Made by a program: the position numbers and the translations under genes. Below, one piece after another: positions 8,453-18,177 of a DNA stretch of 39,827 nt (position 1 is its first letter; every line of letters starts with the position of its first letter). Below the pieces are notes generated by a model that saw only the letters and a program-made list of their open reading frames with translations, had not been told where the DNA came from and searched no databases. This DNA is from Chthoniobacter flavus (GTDB lineage Bacteria > Verrucomicrobiota > Verrucomicrobiia > Chthoniobacterales > Chthoniobacteraceae). The stretch is taken from assembly GCA_945861435.1 (NCBI GenBank), contig CAMAUX010000053.1, positions 1-39,827 of the forward strand, given 5' to 3'.

Positions 8453-8872
8453 ATGAAAACAAACCTCCTCTCCTGTAGGGCGCTGCTCCTCGCCGGCGCC
8501 ATGTCCTCCGTGTGTCTCAGCCCGCGGTCTGCATCCGCTCACGAAAGTCCCTCATCCCCCGCCCACTCCGGCTCGGCCGACGGATCCCACCGCGAAATGC
8601 GAAAGGAAATGCGACGCGAAATGATGGAACAGGCCGAATCCACCGACCGCGAAATCCAGAAACTCGCGGAGCGCATGAATTCCGCCTCTGGCGAACAGCA
8701 GTTGGACGCCATGCGGGCCGTCATCAACAAACTCCTCGAACAGCGCACCGCGATGCACCAGAAAATGATGCACGGCAAAATGGGCGGCCCACAAAAGCCC
8801 TCTTCTGCGGAAAAGGAGACGGCCCCGGAATCGGAACCCCCGTCGGAGACTTCGGAATCCCGCAAGCCGTAA
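8453..8872 (+). CDS. Small secreted Met/His-containing coiled-coil protein, function unknown
   Basis: A 139-aa protein not recognised as a member of a named family. Residues 1-28 are a signal peptide ending near SASA. The central part is charged and helical with many Met residues (REMRKEMRREMMEQ, AMHQKMMHGKMGG) and reads as a coiled coil; the C-terminus is a disordered Ser/Glu/Pro tail. The composition recalls periplasmic metal-binding or chaperone-like small proteins (the Spy/CpxP type), but the LTxxQ motif of that family is not seen, so this is only a loose resemblance. ATG 8453 is chosen because GGAG at 8440-8443 is 9 nt upstream; ATG 8447 is too close. The upstream continuation of the frame runs through the CACCACCCC repeat and is not coding. 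Confidence 0.65.
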   Translation: MKTNLLSCRALLLAGAMSSVCLSPRSASAHESPSSPAHSGSADGSHREMRKEMRREMMEQAESTDREIQKLAERMNSASGEQQLDAMRAVINKLLEQRTAMHQKMMHGKMGGPQKPSSAEKETAPESEPPSETSESRKP

Positions 8873-10065
8873 CCCGCGCGTGAGATTCGGGGGGGGCGCA
8901 CCGGGATGAACCCGGTCTCCAAACCGCGCAGGGTCGAAACGCCCCCTTCCCCGGCATCCCGTCGCGCCCCGGGGCCGGTGAGGGGTTGGACGCCGGGATT
9001 GACCGAGAGCCAGGATCAAATGCCGCTGATTGAGCCTCACGTGCTTCCGTGACACCCGGAGCGGGCTTCGCTTCTCCCCGTGGCGAGTCAACCCCTTGCG
9101 TAATGCTCAACAGTTACGCCTGAAAACGGGAATGGACTTCTCCAAAGCGGGGGGGGGCGCGCTCAAACGCAACCTTCTACGATGGAGTGTATTCTCACCC
9201 AATCAGTTCATTGCGGAGCACAGGGAATTCCCTGCCTTTGAAAGGCTTCCGTATCAACGCCTCGTCCCATCGCCGTTTTTAGATTGAGGGCATCGGTCGT
9301 GCCTTGTTGAGAGAGCCCGCGCAAGAGTCTGTCCCTCGCAACACCGCCATCTCGGAGGCTCCAAAGATGGTGGCCGGGGCCGACCGCAGCCCACAACGCG
9401 GATGCAGCGGACCTGCCGGATCGCGTTTCCCCACCCGACACGCCCCGGAGAAGAGCGCGAGAAGGACGATGATGAGAAGAAATCTCCCGTCCCCTATCGT
9501 CTCCCGCTTGCAGGCTCTCCTTGGTGCCCTTGTGCCTTGGTGTGCCCTTCAGTCTCCGTTTTTCACACCAAAAAACACAGCTGGAATAAACCTCAATGCG
9601 GCGATGAAAACTCGTCAGATCTGATGTGAGTTTCTGTGGAAACGGAAGTTGCAGCTTAAAATCATCCCGTTCCAGACTCACCCGTTGGGTGCGTCTCTTT
9701 AAGCGATCTTCAAAGTCGGTAACGACAGGGCTGTTACCCTCAATTATCCAGGCACTGAGAGGACTCAGCAGTCGCCTGAACCCCGAGAGTTCCCAATGGC
9801 CCACGGAACGCACTGAATGCACGGACCACGCAACAGACTCTCCTCCTCATCCACCCCATTCCTTCCGTGCCGTCCGCGTGGATTCCGTGGGTCGTCCATT
9901 CACGTTTTTAGATTAACGGGAAATAATACCCCTCACAAATCATGAGAGCATCGGCAAAGGCGCTTCACTCCGCCCACCTGCAACGCGATGCTCCAGTCAT
10001 CGATCGCGCCGCTCCTCATCAGAATCAGGCGCCGTCCGCGCTCCCCGCCATGTTCCGCATACGTC
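8873..10065. other. Gene-poor region of about 1.2 kb with degenerate repeats
   Basis: No ORF here looks like a real protein. The longest (minus strand 9208-9822) has a composition unlike its neighbours and no recognisable domain. The region holds G runs near 8891 and 9149, a degenerate copy of the REP-like element (9376-9500), and two copies of the 12-bp word CGTTTTTAGATT at 9274-9285 and 9903-9914. It reads as decayed intergenic or former mobile DNA. Confidence 0.5.
9376..9500. repeat. Degenerate copy of the REP-like intergenic element
   Basis: Aligns with 19831-19955: both carry a GACCGCAG/GATCGCAG word, CGCGGAYGCAG, CGCCCCGG, then the 19-bp word GCGCGAGAAGGACGATGAT (9455-9473, identical to 19911-19929) and a shared AAATCTC..GTCC..TAT tail. 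The outer hairpin arms have decayed in this copy. Confidence 0.6.
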
Positions 10066-10845
10066 CTACAATCCCAGCCTCCGCCTCGCGCTTTTCACCG
10101 CCCGCTCGACGGCAAGAAGCTTCCTGTAAACGCCCGGGCGCGCACGAAACTTCCCCAGATTTCTCCGATGCCTGAGGTAAAGCATGAACGTCTCCGCAAA
10201 GTCCTCACGGCTCTGCGTGGAGGCGTACTGCGAGACGAAGTCCTTCAGCAATTCCTTCTCCAGAAATTTGTCCCGCCCCGACTCTGTCCTGAGTCTCTTG
10301 TATCTCTTTAGAAAATCCCGGCCCCGGCGTTTCCGGAGCACCCACGCCTCGGCGGGAACCGTGTCGGTGTCAGTGTAAGCAAACGAGAACGCCTTCTCAT
10401 ACCATGCTCCCTCGAAAAACTCCGGATCCAACCACTGCCAGCAGTGCCCATACTCGTGCCGGATCGTATCGGCCAGGTTCCCTCCAGGAATGTGGGTTCT
10501 GAGATCCGGGATGTCGCCGGGAAGATAAATGACGCCCTCTCGGAACCCGAGCATCCGTAAACGTTTTGGAGCTTCAAGCATGACATACCCGGCTTCCCCA
10601 AGACTTGGCAGCAGGGCCACTTCGAGATCAATGCAGTCGAGATAAACTCCGTCGTCCAGAAGGCCCACCTCGCACAGTTCATTTCGAACTTTTTGGAAGG
10701 ATCGGTTCACCCGGTCCATCTTGCTATCCAGCCTCCAGCGGGCCACGGCACTCCGAGTGGCGAGGACCGTGGCCTGCAGAATCACGCGGGGCACAAACGT
10801 CAGGACGCCACCAATGCCGGCTAATGCTGAGCCAATGGATGCCAT
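10066..10845 (-). CDS. Membrane-anchored gluzincin-like protein with HExxH motif, orphan
   Basis: A 259-aa protein. Residues about 5-32 are hydrophobic (a signal anchor), and the rest is soluble and basic. HEYGH at residues 130-134 fits the HExxH zinc motif, and SREDFAETFMLYL places Glu218 about 85 residues later as the likely third zinc ligand. This HEYGH plus DFAETF pairing is seen in putative zinc-binding metallopeptidases and in domesticated lethal-factor-like folds. I therefore call it a possible metalloprotease without naming a substrate. The frame is open to 11082, but the added part is Arg-rich and has no homology I recognise, so the ATG at 10845, which puts the hydrophobic helix first, is preferred. 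It is flanked by gene-poor DNA on both sides; 10846-11292 holds nothing else that I can identify. Confidence 0.6.
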   Translation of the reverse strand: MASIGSALAGIGGVLTFVPRVILQATVLATRSAVARWRLDSKMDRVNRSFQKVRNELCEVGLLDDGVYLDCIDLEVALLPSLGEAGYVMLEAPKRLRMLGFREGVIYLPGDIPDLRTHIPGGNLADTIRHEYGHCWQWLDPEFFEGAWYEKAFSFAYTDTDTVPAEAWVLRKRRGRDFLKRYKRLRTESGRDKFLEKELLKDFVSQYASTQSREDFAETFMLYLRHRRNLGKFRARPGVYRKLLAVERAVKSARRRLGL

Positions 10846-11292
10846 AAAATTTTTGACGAAGGGGTGGACCGCATCGCAGCTCAAATTCAACAAATCTAAG
10901 CGGCAGCGAAGCAGATGTTTCAAGAACCTCGGGAGAGGGCGCGCCCTCTTCAAGCGCAAATGCAGATCGGCACGAACGGCCCCAACTGCATGCCTCCCGT
11001 CCTCACTCCGCCGCGTTGCGCGCGAGCTCCACATTTCCCATGGCTTCTGTATTGAGGCGACCTCCTCCCCGCAGCCCGGCACCGCTTCTCCACGGTGACC
11101 CCTCAGCCTGCTTCAACAGGTGAGTCCCTCGCATTCCCAATCCTCAGCGCCCACCCCGCATCAATCCTGCAGCCTCCAGAATGCCGAGGGCACCGCCACA
11201 AATGGCGGAAAAGCCTCCTCACCGCCGCGTTCTTCTCAGCCCCCCGCGGCATCCGCCTTCAAAGAAAAGCACCCCCCGCTGGTTCTCCCTTC

Positions 11293-12120
11293 ATGCCCCC
11301 GAAATTGCACCCCGGAATCCTCTGCCTCCTTGCCGCCTCCGCACTGCACGCCGCCGATGCAGAAAAAGCGCCAACCTCAAAACCAGAGCCCTCCGCCGCC
11401 CAAACCGCCCCTGCCACCCCGCAAAACCAAGCATGGAAGGCACATGACATGGCGCGCCCGCGCCCGGCTGTCGTCACTCCGCCGGACTGGGGCTCCAACG
11501 ACAAACCCGCAAGCACCCCAAGCGACGCCCATGTGCTCTTCGATGGCAAAGATCTCTCCCAATGGAAACGCGATCCCAAAAAGGATGACCCCAACCCCAC
11601 CGACGATGCCGCACGTTGGAAGGTCGAGAACGGCTACTTCCAAATCGCGCCCGGCACCGGCGGCATCCGCACCCGGGATAAATTCAAAGGCGACATCCAA
11701 CTTCATTTGGAATGGGCCACACCTTCCGAAGTGAAGGGCAACAGCCAGGGCCGCGGTAACAGCGGTGTCTTCCTCAGCGGCTTCCCGGAAATCCAGGTCC
11801 TCGACTCCTACGAAAACGACACCTATCCCGACGGCCAGGCCGCCGCGCTTTACGGAAAACATCCGCCTCTGGTCAACGCCTCCCGCAAGCCCGGCCAATG
11901 GCAGACCTACGACATCCTCGTCGAACGCCCCGTGCTCGGGGAAAAGGGCGAGGTCCTGCGCAAAGCCCGTCTCACCGTCATCCACAACGGTCTCGTCGTT
12001 CAACTCGCCCGCGAGTTCGACGGCAAGACCATGGAAGGCGACCTCTCGCTCCAAGACCACGGCAACCCGGGCCGGTTCCGCAACTTCTGGTGGCGCCCGC
12101 TCACCCCGTCCTCCCCGTAA
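11293..12120 (+). CDS. Secreted DUF1080 (3-keto-disaccharide hydrolase family) protein
   Basis: A 275-aa protein with a signal peptide (residues 1-21) and a Pro/Ala-rich linker to about residue 80. The DUF1080 beta-sandwich follows: HVLFDGKDLSQWK, the NSGVFLSGFPEIQVLDS block and the closing FRNFWWRPL. Members characterised in gut bacteria cleave glycosidic bonds of 3-keto-glycosides by elimination, and others bind or hydrolyse sugars. The fold is lectin-like. The start follows the signal peptide, and the upstream open frame (from 11095) is ignored. It is the first gene of a same-strand run with the cytochrome, DUF1501 and ThuA genes, 142 nt before the next one. Confidence 0.87.
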   Translation: MPPKLHPGILCLLAASALHAADAEKAPTSKPEPSAAQTAPATPQNQAWKAHDMARPRPAVVTPPDWGSNDKPASTPSDAHVLFDGKDLSQWKRDPKKDDPNPTDDAARWKVENGYFQIAPGTGGIRTRDKFKGDIQLHLEWATPSEVKGNSQGRGNSGVFLSGFPEIQVLDSYENDTYPDGQAAALYGKHPPLVNASRKPGQWQTYDILVERPVLGEKGEVLRKARLTVIHNGLVVQLAREFDGKTMEGDLSLQDHGNPGRFRNFWWRPLTPSSP

Positions 12121-12262
12121 CCCGGCGGCACCAACGCCGCTCCTGAGGTCCTCCAAGCAACACCACACCTCCCCCAAAGGAAGGGTTGGCGGCGCGCGTA
12201 CCGCAGAGATAGCGTTGTGCTCCACGCAGCCAGCGCCGTTCCGCACTGCGAACCCCACCCCC

Positions 12263-15200
12263 ATGCATCCGACGCCCCGCTCCGTGCGCACCTGCGCCCT
12301 ACTCCTCACCTCGCTGCTCTCGCCTCTGCCGCTCGTCGCCGCCGGCCCCGCCGAGCCCAAGCTGCAGTTCAACCGCGACGTGCGTCCCATCCTCTCCGAC
12401 ACTTGCTTCGCCTGCCACGGACCCGACGAAGCCAAGCGCAAAGGCAAACTCCGCCTCGATGTGCGCGAGGCTGCACTCAAGGGCGGCAAATCCGGCTCCC
12501 CAGCAATCGTCCCGGGCAAGCCACAGGAAAGCGAGATCCTCAAACGCGTCACCTCCACGGACCGCGAAGAGGTGATGCCTCCGCCCAAAGATCACAAAAA
12601 TCTCACCCCCTCTCAAACCGCCACCCTCCAACGCTGGGTCGCGGAAGGCGCCGAATACCAAGGTCACTGGGCCTTTGAAAAACCGCAGCGCCCTCCCGTT
12701 CCTCCTTTCCCGAAGAATCCTACGCCCCCTCAAAACCCCGAGGTCGCAGGCCCTTCCTCCCACCCGGTCGACGCCTTCATCCGGACGCGCCTCACCTTGG
12801 AAAACCTGCATCCATCGCCATCCGCAGACAGGGCGGTGCTGCTACGCCGCGTGTCGCTCGACCTCACGGGCCTGCCTCCCACGCCATCCGAACTCGAAAC
12901 CTTCCTCAACGACCCGCGCCCAGACGCCTACGAGTCGGCCGTGGACCGGCTCCTTGCCTCCCCCCGTTACGGCGAACGCATGGCGATGCAGTGGCTCGAC
13001 TTCGCCCGTTACGCCGACAGCAACGGCTTCCAAAGCGACACCAGCCGCGAGATGTGGCACTGGCGCGACTGGCTCATCAACGCCTTCAACCGCAACGTGC
13101 CCTTCGACCAGTTCACCACCGAACAACTCGCCGGCGACCTGCTGCCCAGCGCCACCAACGACCAGATCACCGCAACCGGCTTCCACCGCAACCACCGCCT
13201 CAACGGAGAGGGCGGCCGCATCGTCGAGGAATGGTTCGCCGAAAACGTCATCGACCGCGTGGAAACCACCGGCCTCACATGGCTCGCGCTCACCCTCAAT
13301 TGCTGCCGCTGCCACGACCACAAATTCGACCCCATCTCCCAAAAGGAATTCTACCAGTTCTTCGCCTTCTTCAACTCGTGCGATGAATCCGGCGTCCTCG
13401 GCGAATTCGGCGGCTCGGCTGAAACCCGCAAGGGCGGCAACACGCAGCCCGTACTCTTCCTGCCCACCGCGGAAGAGAAGCAGCGCGTCGCCTCCGCGGA
13501 AAAGGCGGTGAAGGAATCCGAGACGCGTCTCGCCGAAGCCCGCAAGCTCCTGCCCGCCGCGCAGACCGCATGGGAGCAGGACTTCGCGACCAAGCTCGAC
13601 GTCCAGCCATGGAGCCCGCTCACCCATACCGGAGCCCGCAGCCTCGAAGGCGCCACCCTCACCGCGCAGCCCGACGGCTCCCTCCTCGCCAGCGGCACCA
13701 ATCCTAAGAACGACACCTACGAGATCACCGCCCCGCTCGCACAGGGCAGCCTCGGCGGCATCCTGCTCGAGGTTTTACCCGACCCCTCGCTCCCCAATCA
13801 AAGCCTTGGCCGCTCCAGCAACGGCAACTTCGTGCTCACCGGCATCGAGGCCGAGATCCTCACACCCGGCGCCACCGATCCCGTCCCCGTGAAATTCACG
13901 CGTGCCCAGGCCGACTACGAGCAGAAGGGTTACGAGGTCGCAAAGCTCGTCGCCGACACCGCCATGCCCGCCAAGCCCGGAGCAAAGGGGCGCGGCAAAG
14001 CCGCCGTCAAACCCTCCTCCAACAAGCCCGGCTGGGCCATCGACGGCAACGACCCCGCAAAACGCCTCCCTCGCACCGCCCTCTTCGCCTGCGAACCGCA
14101 AAATATCCCCGCCGGATCCACCCTCACCGTCCGCCTCCTTCACCACTCGCAATTTGGCGACCACAACATCGGCCGCTTCCGTCTCCAATCCAGCGGACTC
14201 CCACCCGCTCTCCTCAAGATCGGCGGCAGCGCCCTTCCGGATTCCGTGCGCACGGCCCTCAAGCTCGAAGCCGCCAAACGCTCTCCGGCACAGCGTCAGG
14301 AGCTTCAGAAGTTCTACCTCGCCAACACCGACAACCCGGTCCGCACCGAAGAAGCCGCTCTCACAAAGCTGCGCGAGGAACTCAAGAATGCCGTCGATAG
14401 CCAGCAGAGCACCATGGTTCTCAAGGAGGCCGCGAAACCCCGCGATGCCTTCATCCTCAAGCGCGGCGAGTACGACAAGCCCGGCGATAAGGTCGAACGC
14501 GGCGTCCCCGCAGCCCTTCCTCCACTTCCATCCGGCGCACCCGTCAACCGGCTCGGACTCGCCCAATGGATCGTCTCCCCGGAAAACCCGCTCACTGCTC
14601 GCGTCTGGGTGAACCGCGCATGGGAGCGGTTCTTTGGCACCGGGCTCGTGAAGACCTCCGAAAACTTCGGCTCTCAGGCTGAGTGGCCCAGCCATCCCGA
14701 ACTCCTCGACTGGCTCGCGTGCGAGTTCATGCAGCCCACCGTCAGCCCCGCCGTCAACGGCCAGCCCGCGCGCCCGTGGGACATGAAGGCTCTTCAGAAA
14801 CTTCTCGTCACCAGCGCTACCTACCGCCAGTCCGCCGCGATCACCAAGCAACTCCTCGAACGCGATCCCGACAACCGCCTGCTCGCACGCGGCCCGCGCT
14901 TCCGCCTCCAAGGCGAACTCGTGCGCGACCAAGCACTCGCCGTCAGCGGCCTGCTCGTCGAACAACTCGGCGGCCCCAGCGTCCGTCCCTACATGCCCGC
15001 GGGCGTCTGGGACGAAACCAGCGTCTACGGCAACCTCCGCAATTACCAAGCCGACAAGACGCCCGACGGCCTCTACCGCCGCTCCGTCTACACTATTTGG
15101 AAACGCACCGCCGCTCCGCCTTCCATGCTCCTCTTCGACTCCCCCAACCGCGAGATCTGCACCGTCAAACGCTCCCGCACCAACACCCCCACCCAGGCCC

Positions 15201-15532
15201 TCGCGCTCCTCAATGAAGTCACCTTCGTCGAAGCCGCTCGCGCCCTCGCCCAACGCATGCTCTCCGAGGGTGGCACCGCCCCGGAAGACCGCATCCGCTG
15301 GGCTTTCCGAGCCGTCACCGCAAGAACGCCGCAACCCGAGGAAGTGCAGATCCTCGTCTCCGGCCACACCCGCCGCAGCACGCGCTACCAACAAGATCCC
15401 GCGGCCGCCGCTCAACTGATCTCCCAAGGCGCCAGCAAACCCGAAGCCCGGTTCGCACCCGCCGAACTCGCCGCCTACACCGCCACCGCCAACGTCCTGC
15501 TCAATCTCGACGAGGCCGTCACCCGCGAATAA
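12263..15532 (+). CDS. Large secreted PSCyt1-DUF1549-DUF1553 protein (planctomycete-type cytochrome)
   Basis: A 1089-aa protein with a signal peptide (1-27). FNRDVRPILSDTCFACHGPD carries the heme c motif CFACH (Cys48, Cys51, His52) of the PSCyt1 domain, followed by PAIVPGKPQES and the VMPPP segment. DUF1549 spans about 170-380 and contains a second CxxCH ([11 protein letters not shown]), which may be a second heme or a metal site. DUF1553 forms the C-terminal third, from RLGLAQWIVSPENPLTARV to TPTQALALLNE. The middle 400-720 is a variable insert. These proteins are hallmarks of Planctomycetota and Verrucomicrobiota, occur next to DUF1501 genes, and have no established reaction. DUF1501 follows after 20 nt, so the two are surely cotranscribed. 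Confidence 0.92.
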   Translation: MHPTPRSVRTCALLLTSLLSPLPLVAAGPAEPKLQFNRDVRPILSDTCFACHGPDEAKRKGKLRLDVREAALKGGKSGSPAIVPGKPQESEILKRVTSTDREEVMPPPKDHKNLTPSQTATLQRWVAEGAEYQGHWAFEKPQRPPVPPFPKNPTPPQNPEVAGPSSHPVDAFIRTRLTLENLHPSPSADRAVLLRRVSLDLTGLPPTPSELETFLNDPRPDAYESAVDRLLASPRYGERMAMQWLDFARYADSNGFQSDTSREMWHWRDWLINAFNRNVPFDQFTTEQLAGDLLPSATNDQITATGFHRNHRLNGEGGRIVEEWFAENVIDRVETTGLTWLALTLNCCRCHDHKFDPISQKEFYQFFAFFNSCDESGVLGEFGGSAETRKGGNTQPVLFLPTAEEKQRVASAEKAVKESETRLAEARKLLPAAQTAWEQDFATKLDVQPWSPLTHTGARSLEGATLTAQPDGSLLASGTNPKNDTYEITAPLAQGSLGGILLEVLPDPSLPNQSLGRSSNGNFVLTGIEAEILTPGATDPVPVKFTRAQADYEQKGYEVAKLVADTAMPAKPGAKGRGKAAVKPSSNKPGWAIDGNDPAKRLPRTALFACEPQNIPAGSTLTVRLLHHSQFGDHNIGRFRLQSSGLPPALLKIGGSALPDSVRTALKLEAAKRSPAQRQELQKFYLANTDNPVRTEEAALTKLREELKNAVDSQQSTMVLKEAAKPRDAFILKRGEYDKPGDKVERGVPAALPPLPSGAPVNRLGLAQWIVSPENPLTARVWVNRAWERFFGTGLVKTSENFGSQAEWPSHPELLDWLACEFMQPTVSPAVNGQPARPWDMKALQKLLVTSATYRQSAAITKQLLERDPDNRLLARGPRFRLQGELVRDQALAVSGLLVEQLGGPSVRPYMPAGVWDETSVYGNLRNYQADKTPDGLYRRSVYTIWKRTAAPPSMLLFDSPNREICTVKRSRTNTPTQALALLNEVTFVEAARALAQRMLSEGGTAPEDRIRWAFRAVTARTPQPEEVQILVSGHTRRSTRYQQDPAAAAQLISQGASKPEARFAPAELAAYTATANVLLNLDEAVTRE

Positions 15533-15552
15533 CCCCGCACACTTTCTTCGCC

Positions 15553-17040
15553 ATGAACTGCAACGACCATCTCTTCCATGCGCTCCCGCCCGAGGCCCGC
15601 GTCGCACTCACCCGCCGCACCTTCCTTGAACGCGCAGCGGGCGGCATGGGAATCGCCGCGCTGAGTTCGCTGCTCGGCAACTCCGCAACCGCAGCCCCCT
15701 CCACCGGCGCACCAGCATCACAGGGCCTCGCGGGACTCCCCCACTTTCCCGCCAAGGCAAAGCGCATCATCTACCTGTTCCAAAGCGGCGCGCCCTCCCA
15801 GATGGATCTCTTTGATCCCAAGCCCGGCATGGCCAAGCACCGCGGCGAAGATCTCCCGGAGTCCATCCGACGCGGCCAGCGTCTCACCACCATGACCTCC
15901 GGCCAGAAGAACTTCCCGGTGGCACCCTCCATCTTCCAATTCGCGCAGCATGGCCAGAGCGGCGCATGGCTGAGCGAGGTGTTCCCGCACCTCAGCACCG
16001 TGGCCGATGACCTCTGCTTCGTCCGCTCCATGTTCACCGAGGCCATCAACCACGATCCGGCCATCACCTTCATGCAGACCGGTTCCCAGCTCGCCGGTCG
16101 CCCCTCCATCGGCGCGTGGTCCAGCTACGGCCTCGGCAGCGAGAACCGCGACCTCCCTGCCTACATCGTCCTCACCTCCTTCGGCACCGGACGCAAAAGC
16201 GACCAACCTCTCTACGACAGACTCTGGAGCGCCGGCTTCCTTCCCGCCAAACATCAGGGCGTCAAATTCCGCAACACCGGCGACCGCGTCCTCTATCTCT
16301 CCAACCCGGCCGGCATGGATCGCGAACTCCGCCGCGACACCCTCGACGACCTCGCAGCCCTGAACCGGCGCAGGTTCGACGCCCTCGGCGATCCCGAGAT
16401 CCAGACCCGCATCGCCCAGTACGAAATGGCTTTCCAAATGCAGGCCAGCGTTCCCGATTTGCTCGATATCTCCAAGGAACCCCAGCACGTCCTCGACCTC
16501 TACGGACCAGAGGTGAAGACCCCCGGCACCTACGCTTCCAACTGCCTCCTCGCGCGCAGACTCGCCGAACGCGATGTGCGCTTCGTCCAACTCTTCCACA
16601 TGGGCTGGGATCACCACGGCGGACTCCCGCCCGCCATCCGCGGCCAGTGCAGCGACACCGACCAACCCACCGCTGGTCTTCTCAAGGATCTCAAGGACCG
16701 CGGCCTCCTCGACGACACCCTCATCGTCTGGGGCGGCGAATTCGGGCGCACCATCTACTCCCAGGGCCAGCTCACAGAAACCAGCTACGGTCGCGACCAT
16801 CATCCCCGCTGCTTCACCATGTTCCTCGCCGGCGCAGGCGTGAAGAAGGGCCTCACCTACGGCGCCACCGACGACTTCTGCTACAACATCACGGAGAACC
16901 CCGTCCACGTGCACGATCTCAACGCCACCATCCTCCACCTCATGGGCGTCGAACACACGCGCCTCACCTACCGTTACCAAGGCCGCGACTTCCGCCTCAC
17001 CGACATCCACGGCGAGGTCGTCCGCGACCTTCTCTCCTAA
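15553..17040 (+). CDS. Tat-exported DUF1501 protein, partner of the upstream PSCyt1 protein
   Basis: A 495-aa protein whose N-terminus has a twin-arginine signal (TRRTFLERAAGG) followed by a hydrophobic stretch ending near SATAAP. The body is DUF1501, a member of the alkaline phosphatase/sulfatase superfamily: IIYLFQSGAPSQMDLFDPKP, HDPAITFMQTGSQLAGRPS, the GGEFGRTIYSQG block and YGRDHHPRCFTMFLAGAGV with the paired His residues expected at a metal centre. Folding in the cytoplasm before Tat export fits a metal-bound enzyme. Compared with the second DUF1501 in this window (20280-21707) it shares the same blocks but differs in the central region. Activity is unknown. Confidence 0.9.
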   Translation: MNCNDHLFHALPPEARVALTRRTFLERAAGGMGIAALSSLLGNSATAAPSTGAPASQGLAGLPHFPAKAKRIIYLFQSGAPSQMDLFDPKPGMAKHRGEDLPESIRRGQRLTTMTSGQKNFPVAPSIFQFAQHGQSGAWLSEVFPHLSTVADDLCFVRSMFTEAINHDPAITFMQTGSQLAGRPSIGAWSSYGLGSENRDLPAYIVLTSFGTGRKSDQPLYDRLWSAGFLPAKHQGVKFRNTGDRVLYLSNPAGMDRELRRDTLDDLAALNRRRFDALGDPEIQTRIAQYEMAFQMQASVPDLLDISKEPQHVLDLYGPEVKTPGTYASNCLLARRLAERDVRFVQLFHMGWDHHGGLPPAIRGQCSDTDQPTAGLLKDLKDRGLLDDTLIVWGGEFGRTIYSQGQLTETSYGRDHHPRCFTMFLAGAGVKKGLTYGATDDFCYNITENPVHVHDLNATILHLMGVEHTRLTYRYQGRDFRLTDIHGEVVRDLLS

Positions 17041-17105
17041 TCCCTCCCGCCAGATTGCATCCGCACACCATCTCCCCCTAAATTCCCAATCTCCCACCTC
17101 ACCCC

Positions 17106-17999
17106 ATGAAGCTCCTCCGCCTCTCCACCCTCCTCCCATTCGTCGCACTCGCAACCGCCGCCCTCGCGCCGCTCCCCGCCCGTGCAGCGGATCCCAAGCC
17201 CATCCGTGTCCTCCTTCTGGACGGCCAGAACAATCACAGTTGGAAGACCACCTCGCCCATTCTCAAACAGGCTTTCGAAGCTTCCGGCCGCTTCACCGTC
17301 GACGTCTCCACCTCCCCGGAAAAAAACGCCGCTGCCGAAGCGTGGAGCCAGTGGAACCCCGCCTTCACCTCCTACGATGTGGTGGTGAGCAATTACAACG
17401 GCCAGCCTTGGCCCGACAGCGTCCGCACCGCCTTCGAAAAATACGTCTCCGGCGGCGGTGGCTTCGTGTGCGTGCACGCCGCCAACAACTCCTTCCCCGA
17501 ATGGCTCGAGTACAACCGCATCATCGGCATCGGCGGCTGGGGCGGCCGCAATGAGAAGAGCGGCCCGTATCTCTTCGTCAAGGAAGGCAAGGTCGTCCGC
17601 GACCCCGCACCAGGCGGCGGCGGCTCCCACGGCCCACAACACGAGTTCATGGTGGAAATGCTCAACACCACCCACCCCATCACCGCCGGAATGCCCGCCC
17701 GCTGGCTTCACGCCAAGGATGAACTCTACGACTCCCTCCGCGGCCCGGCCGAAAACGTCGAGGTCCTCGCCTATGCATTCAGCGACAAGAGCAAGAAGAA
17801 CGAGCCCATGATGATGACCCTCTCCTATGGAAAGGGCCGCGTCTTCCACACCCCCATGGGACACGCCGACTACTCCATGAAGTGCGCCGGCTTCCAATCC
17901 GTCATGCTCCGCGGCACCGAATGGGCCGCCACCGGCAACGTCACCATCCCGCTCCCCAAAAACTTCCCGGGCGCCGAGGCCGTGGTCTCCGTCCCCTGA
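17106..17999 (+). CDS. Secreted ThuA-domain protein
   Basis: A 297-aa protein with a signal peptide ending near ARAA (residue 27). [14 protein letters not shown] opens a ThuA-like fold related to class I glutamine amidotransferases; [18 protein letters not shown] carries the conserved HA(A/G)xxxF region, and [19 protein letters not shown] and [13 protein letters not shown] complete it. ThuA proteins take part in use of trehalose and related disaccharides and in 3-keto-sugar metabolism, with the exact reaction unclear. It lies 65 nt after the DUF1501 gene on the same strand and is likely part of the same operon. The 178 nt after it separate it from the convergent isomerase-like gene. Confidence 0.88.
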   Translation: MKLLRLSTLLPFVALATAALAPLPARAADPKPIRVLLLDGQNNHSWKTTSPILKQAFEASGRFTVDVSTSPEKNAAAEAWSQWNPAFTSYDVVVSNYNGQPWPDSVRTAFEKYVSGGGGFVCVHAANNSFPEWLEYNRIIGIGGWGGRNEKSGPYLFVKEGKVVRDPAPGGGGSHGPQHEFMVEMLNTTHPITAGMPARWLHAKDELYDSLRGPAENVEVLAYAFSDKSKKNEPMMMTLSYGKGRVFHTPMGHADYSMKCAGFQSVMLRGTEWAATGNVTIPLPKNFPGAEAVVSVP

Positions 18000-18177
18000 T
18001 CTGCGCTGGCTTGGGCGCGTGCGAAGGCGCCACTGAGAGGGGCCGCCGACGTCGTATTTCCCTGCTCCCACGGCGGGCGAGAACGTCATCCACTCCCTGC
18101 AAAACCGCGCGCGTCGCTGCCACCATCCGATCCGCAACAACGCGGACTCAGAGCTTCAGCCCCGCCTCCCTTCGCGC

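Noticed and set aside
8919-8950. tRNA-like GGTCTCCAAACC..GGTCGAAA stretch
   Set aside because: No acceptor or D-arm pairing and no proper T-loop; not a tRNA.
9208-9822. 204-codon minus-strand open frame in the gene-poor region
   Set aside because: No recognised domain, overlaps the degenerate REP-like copy and runs through repeats.
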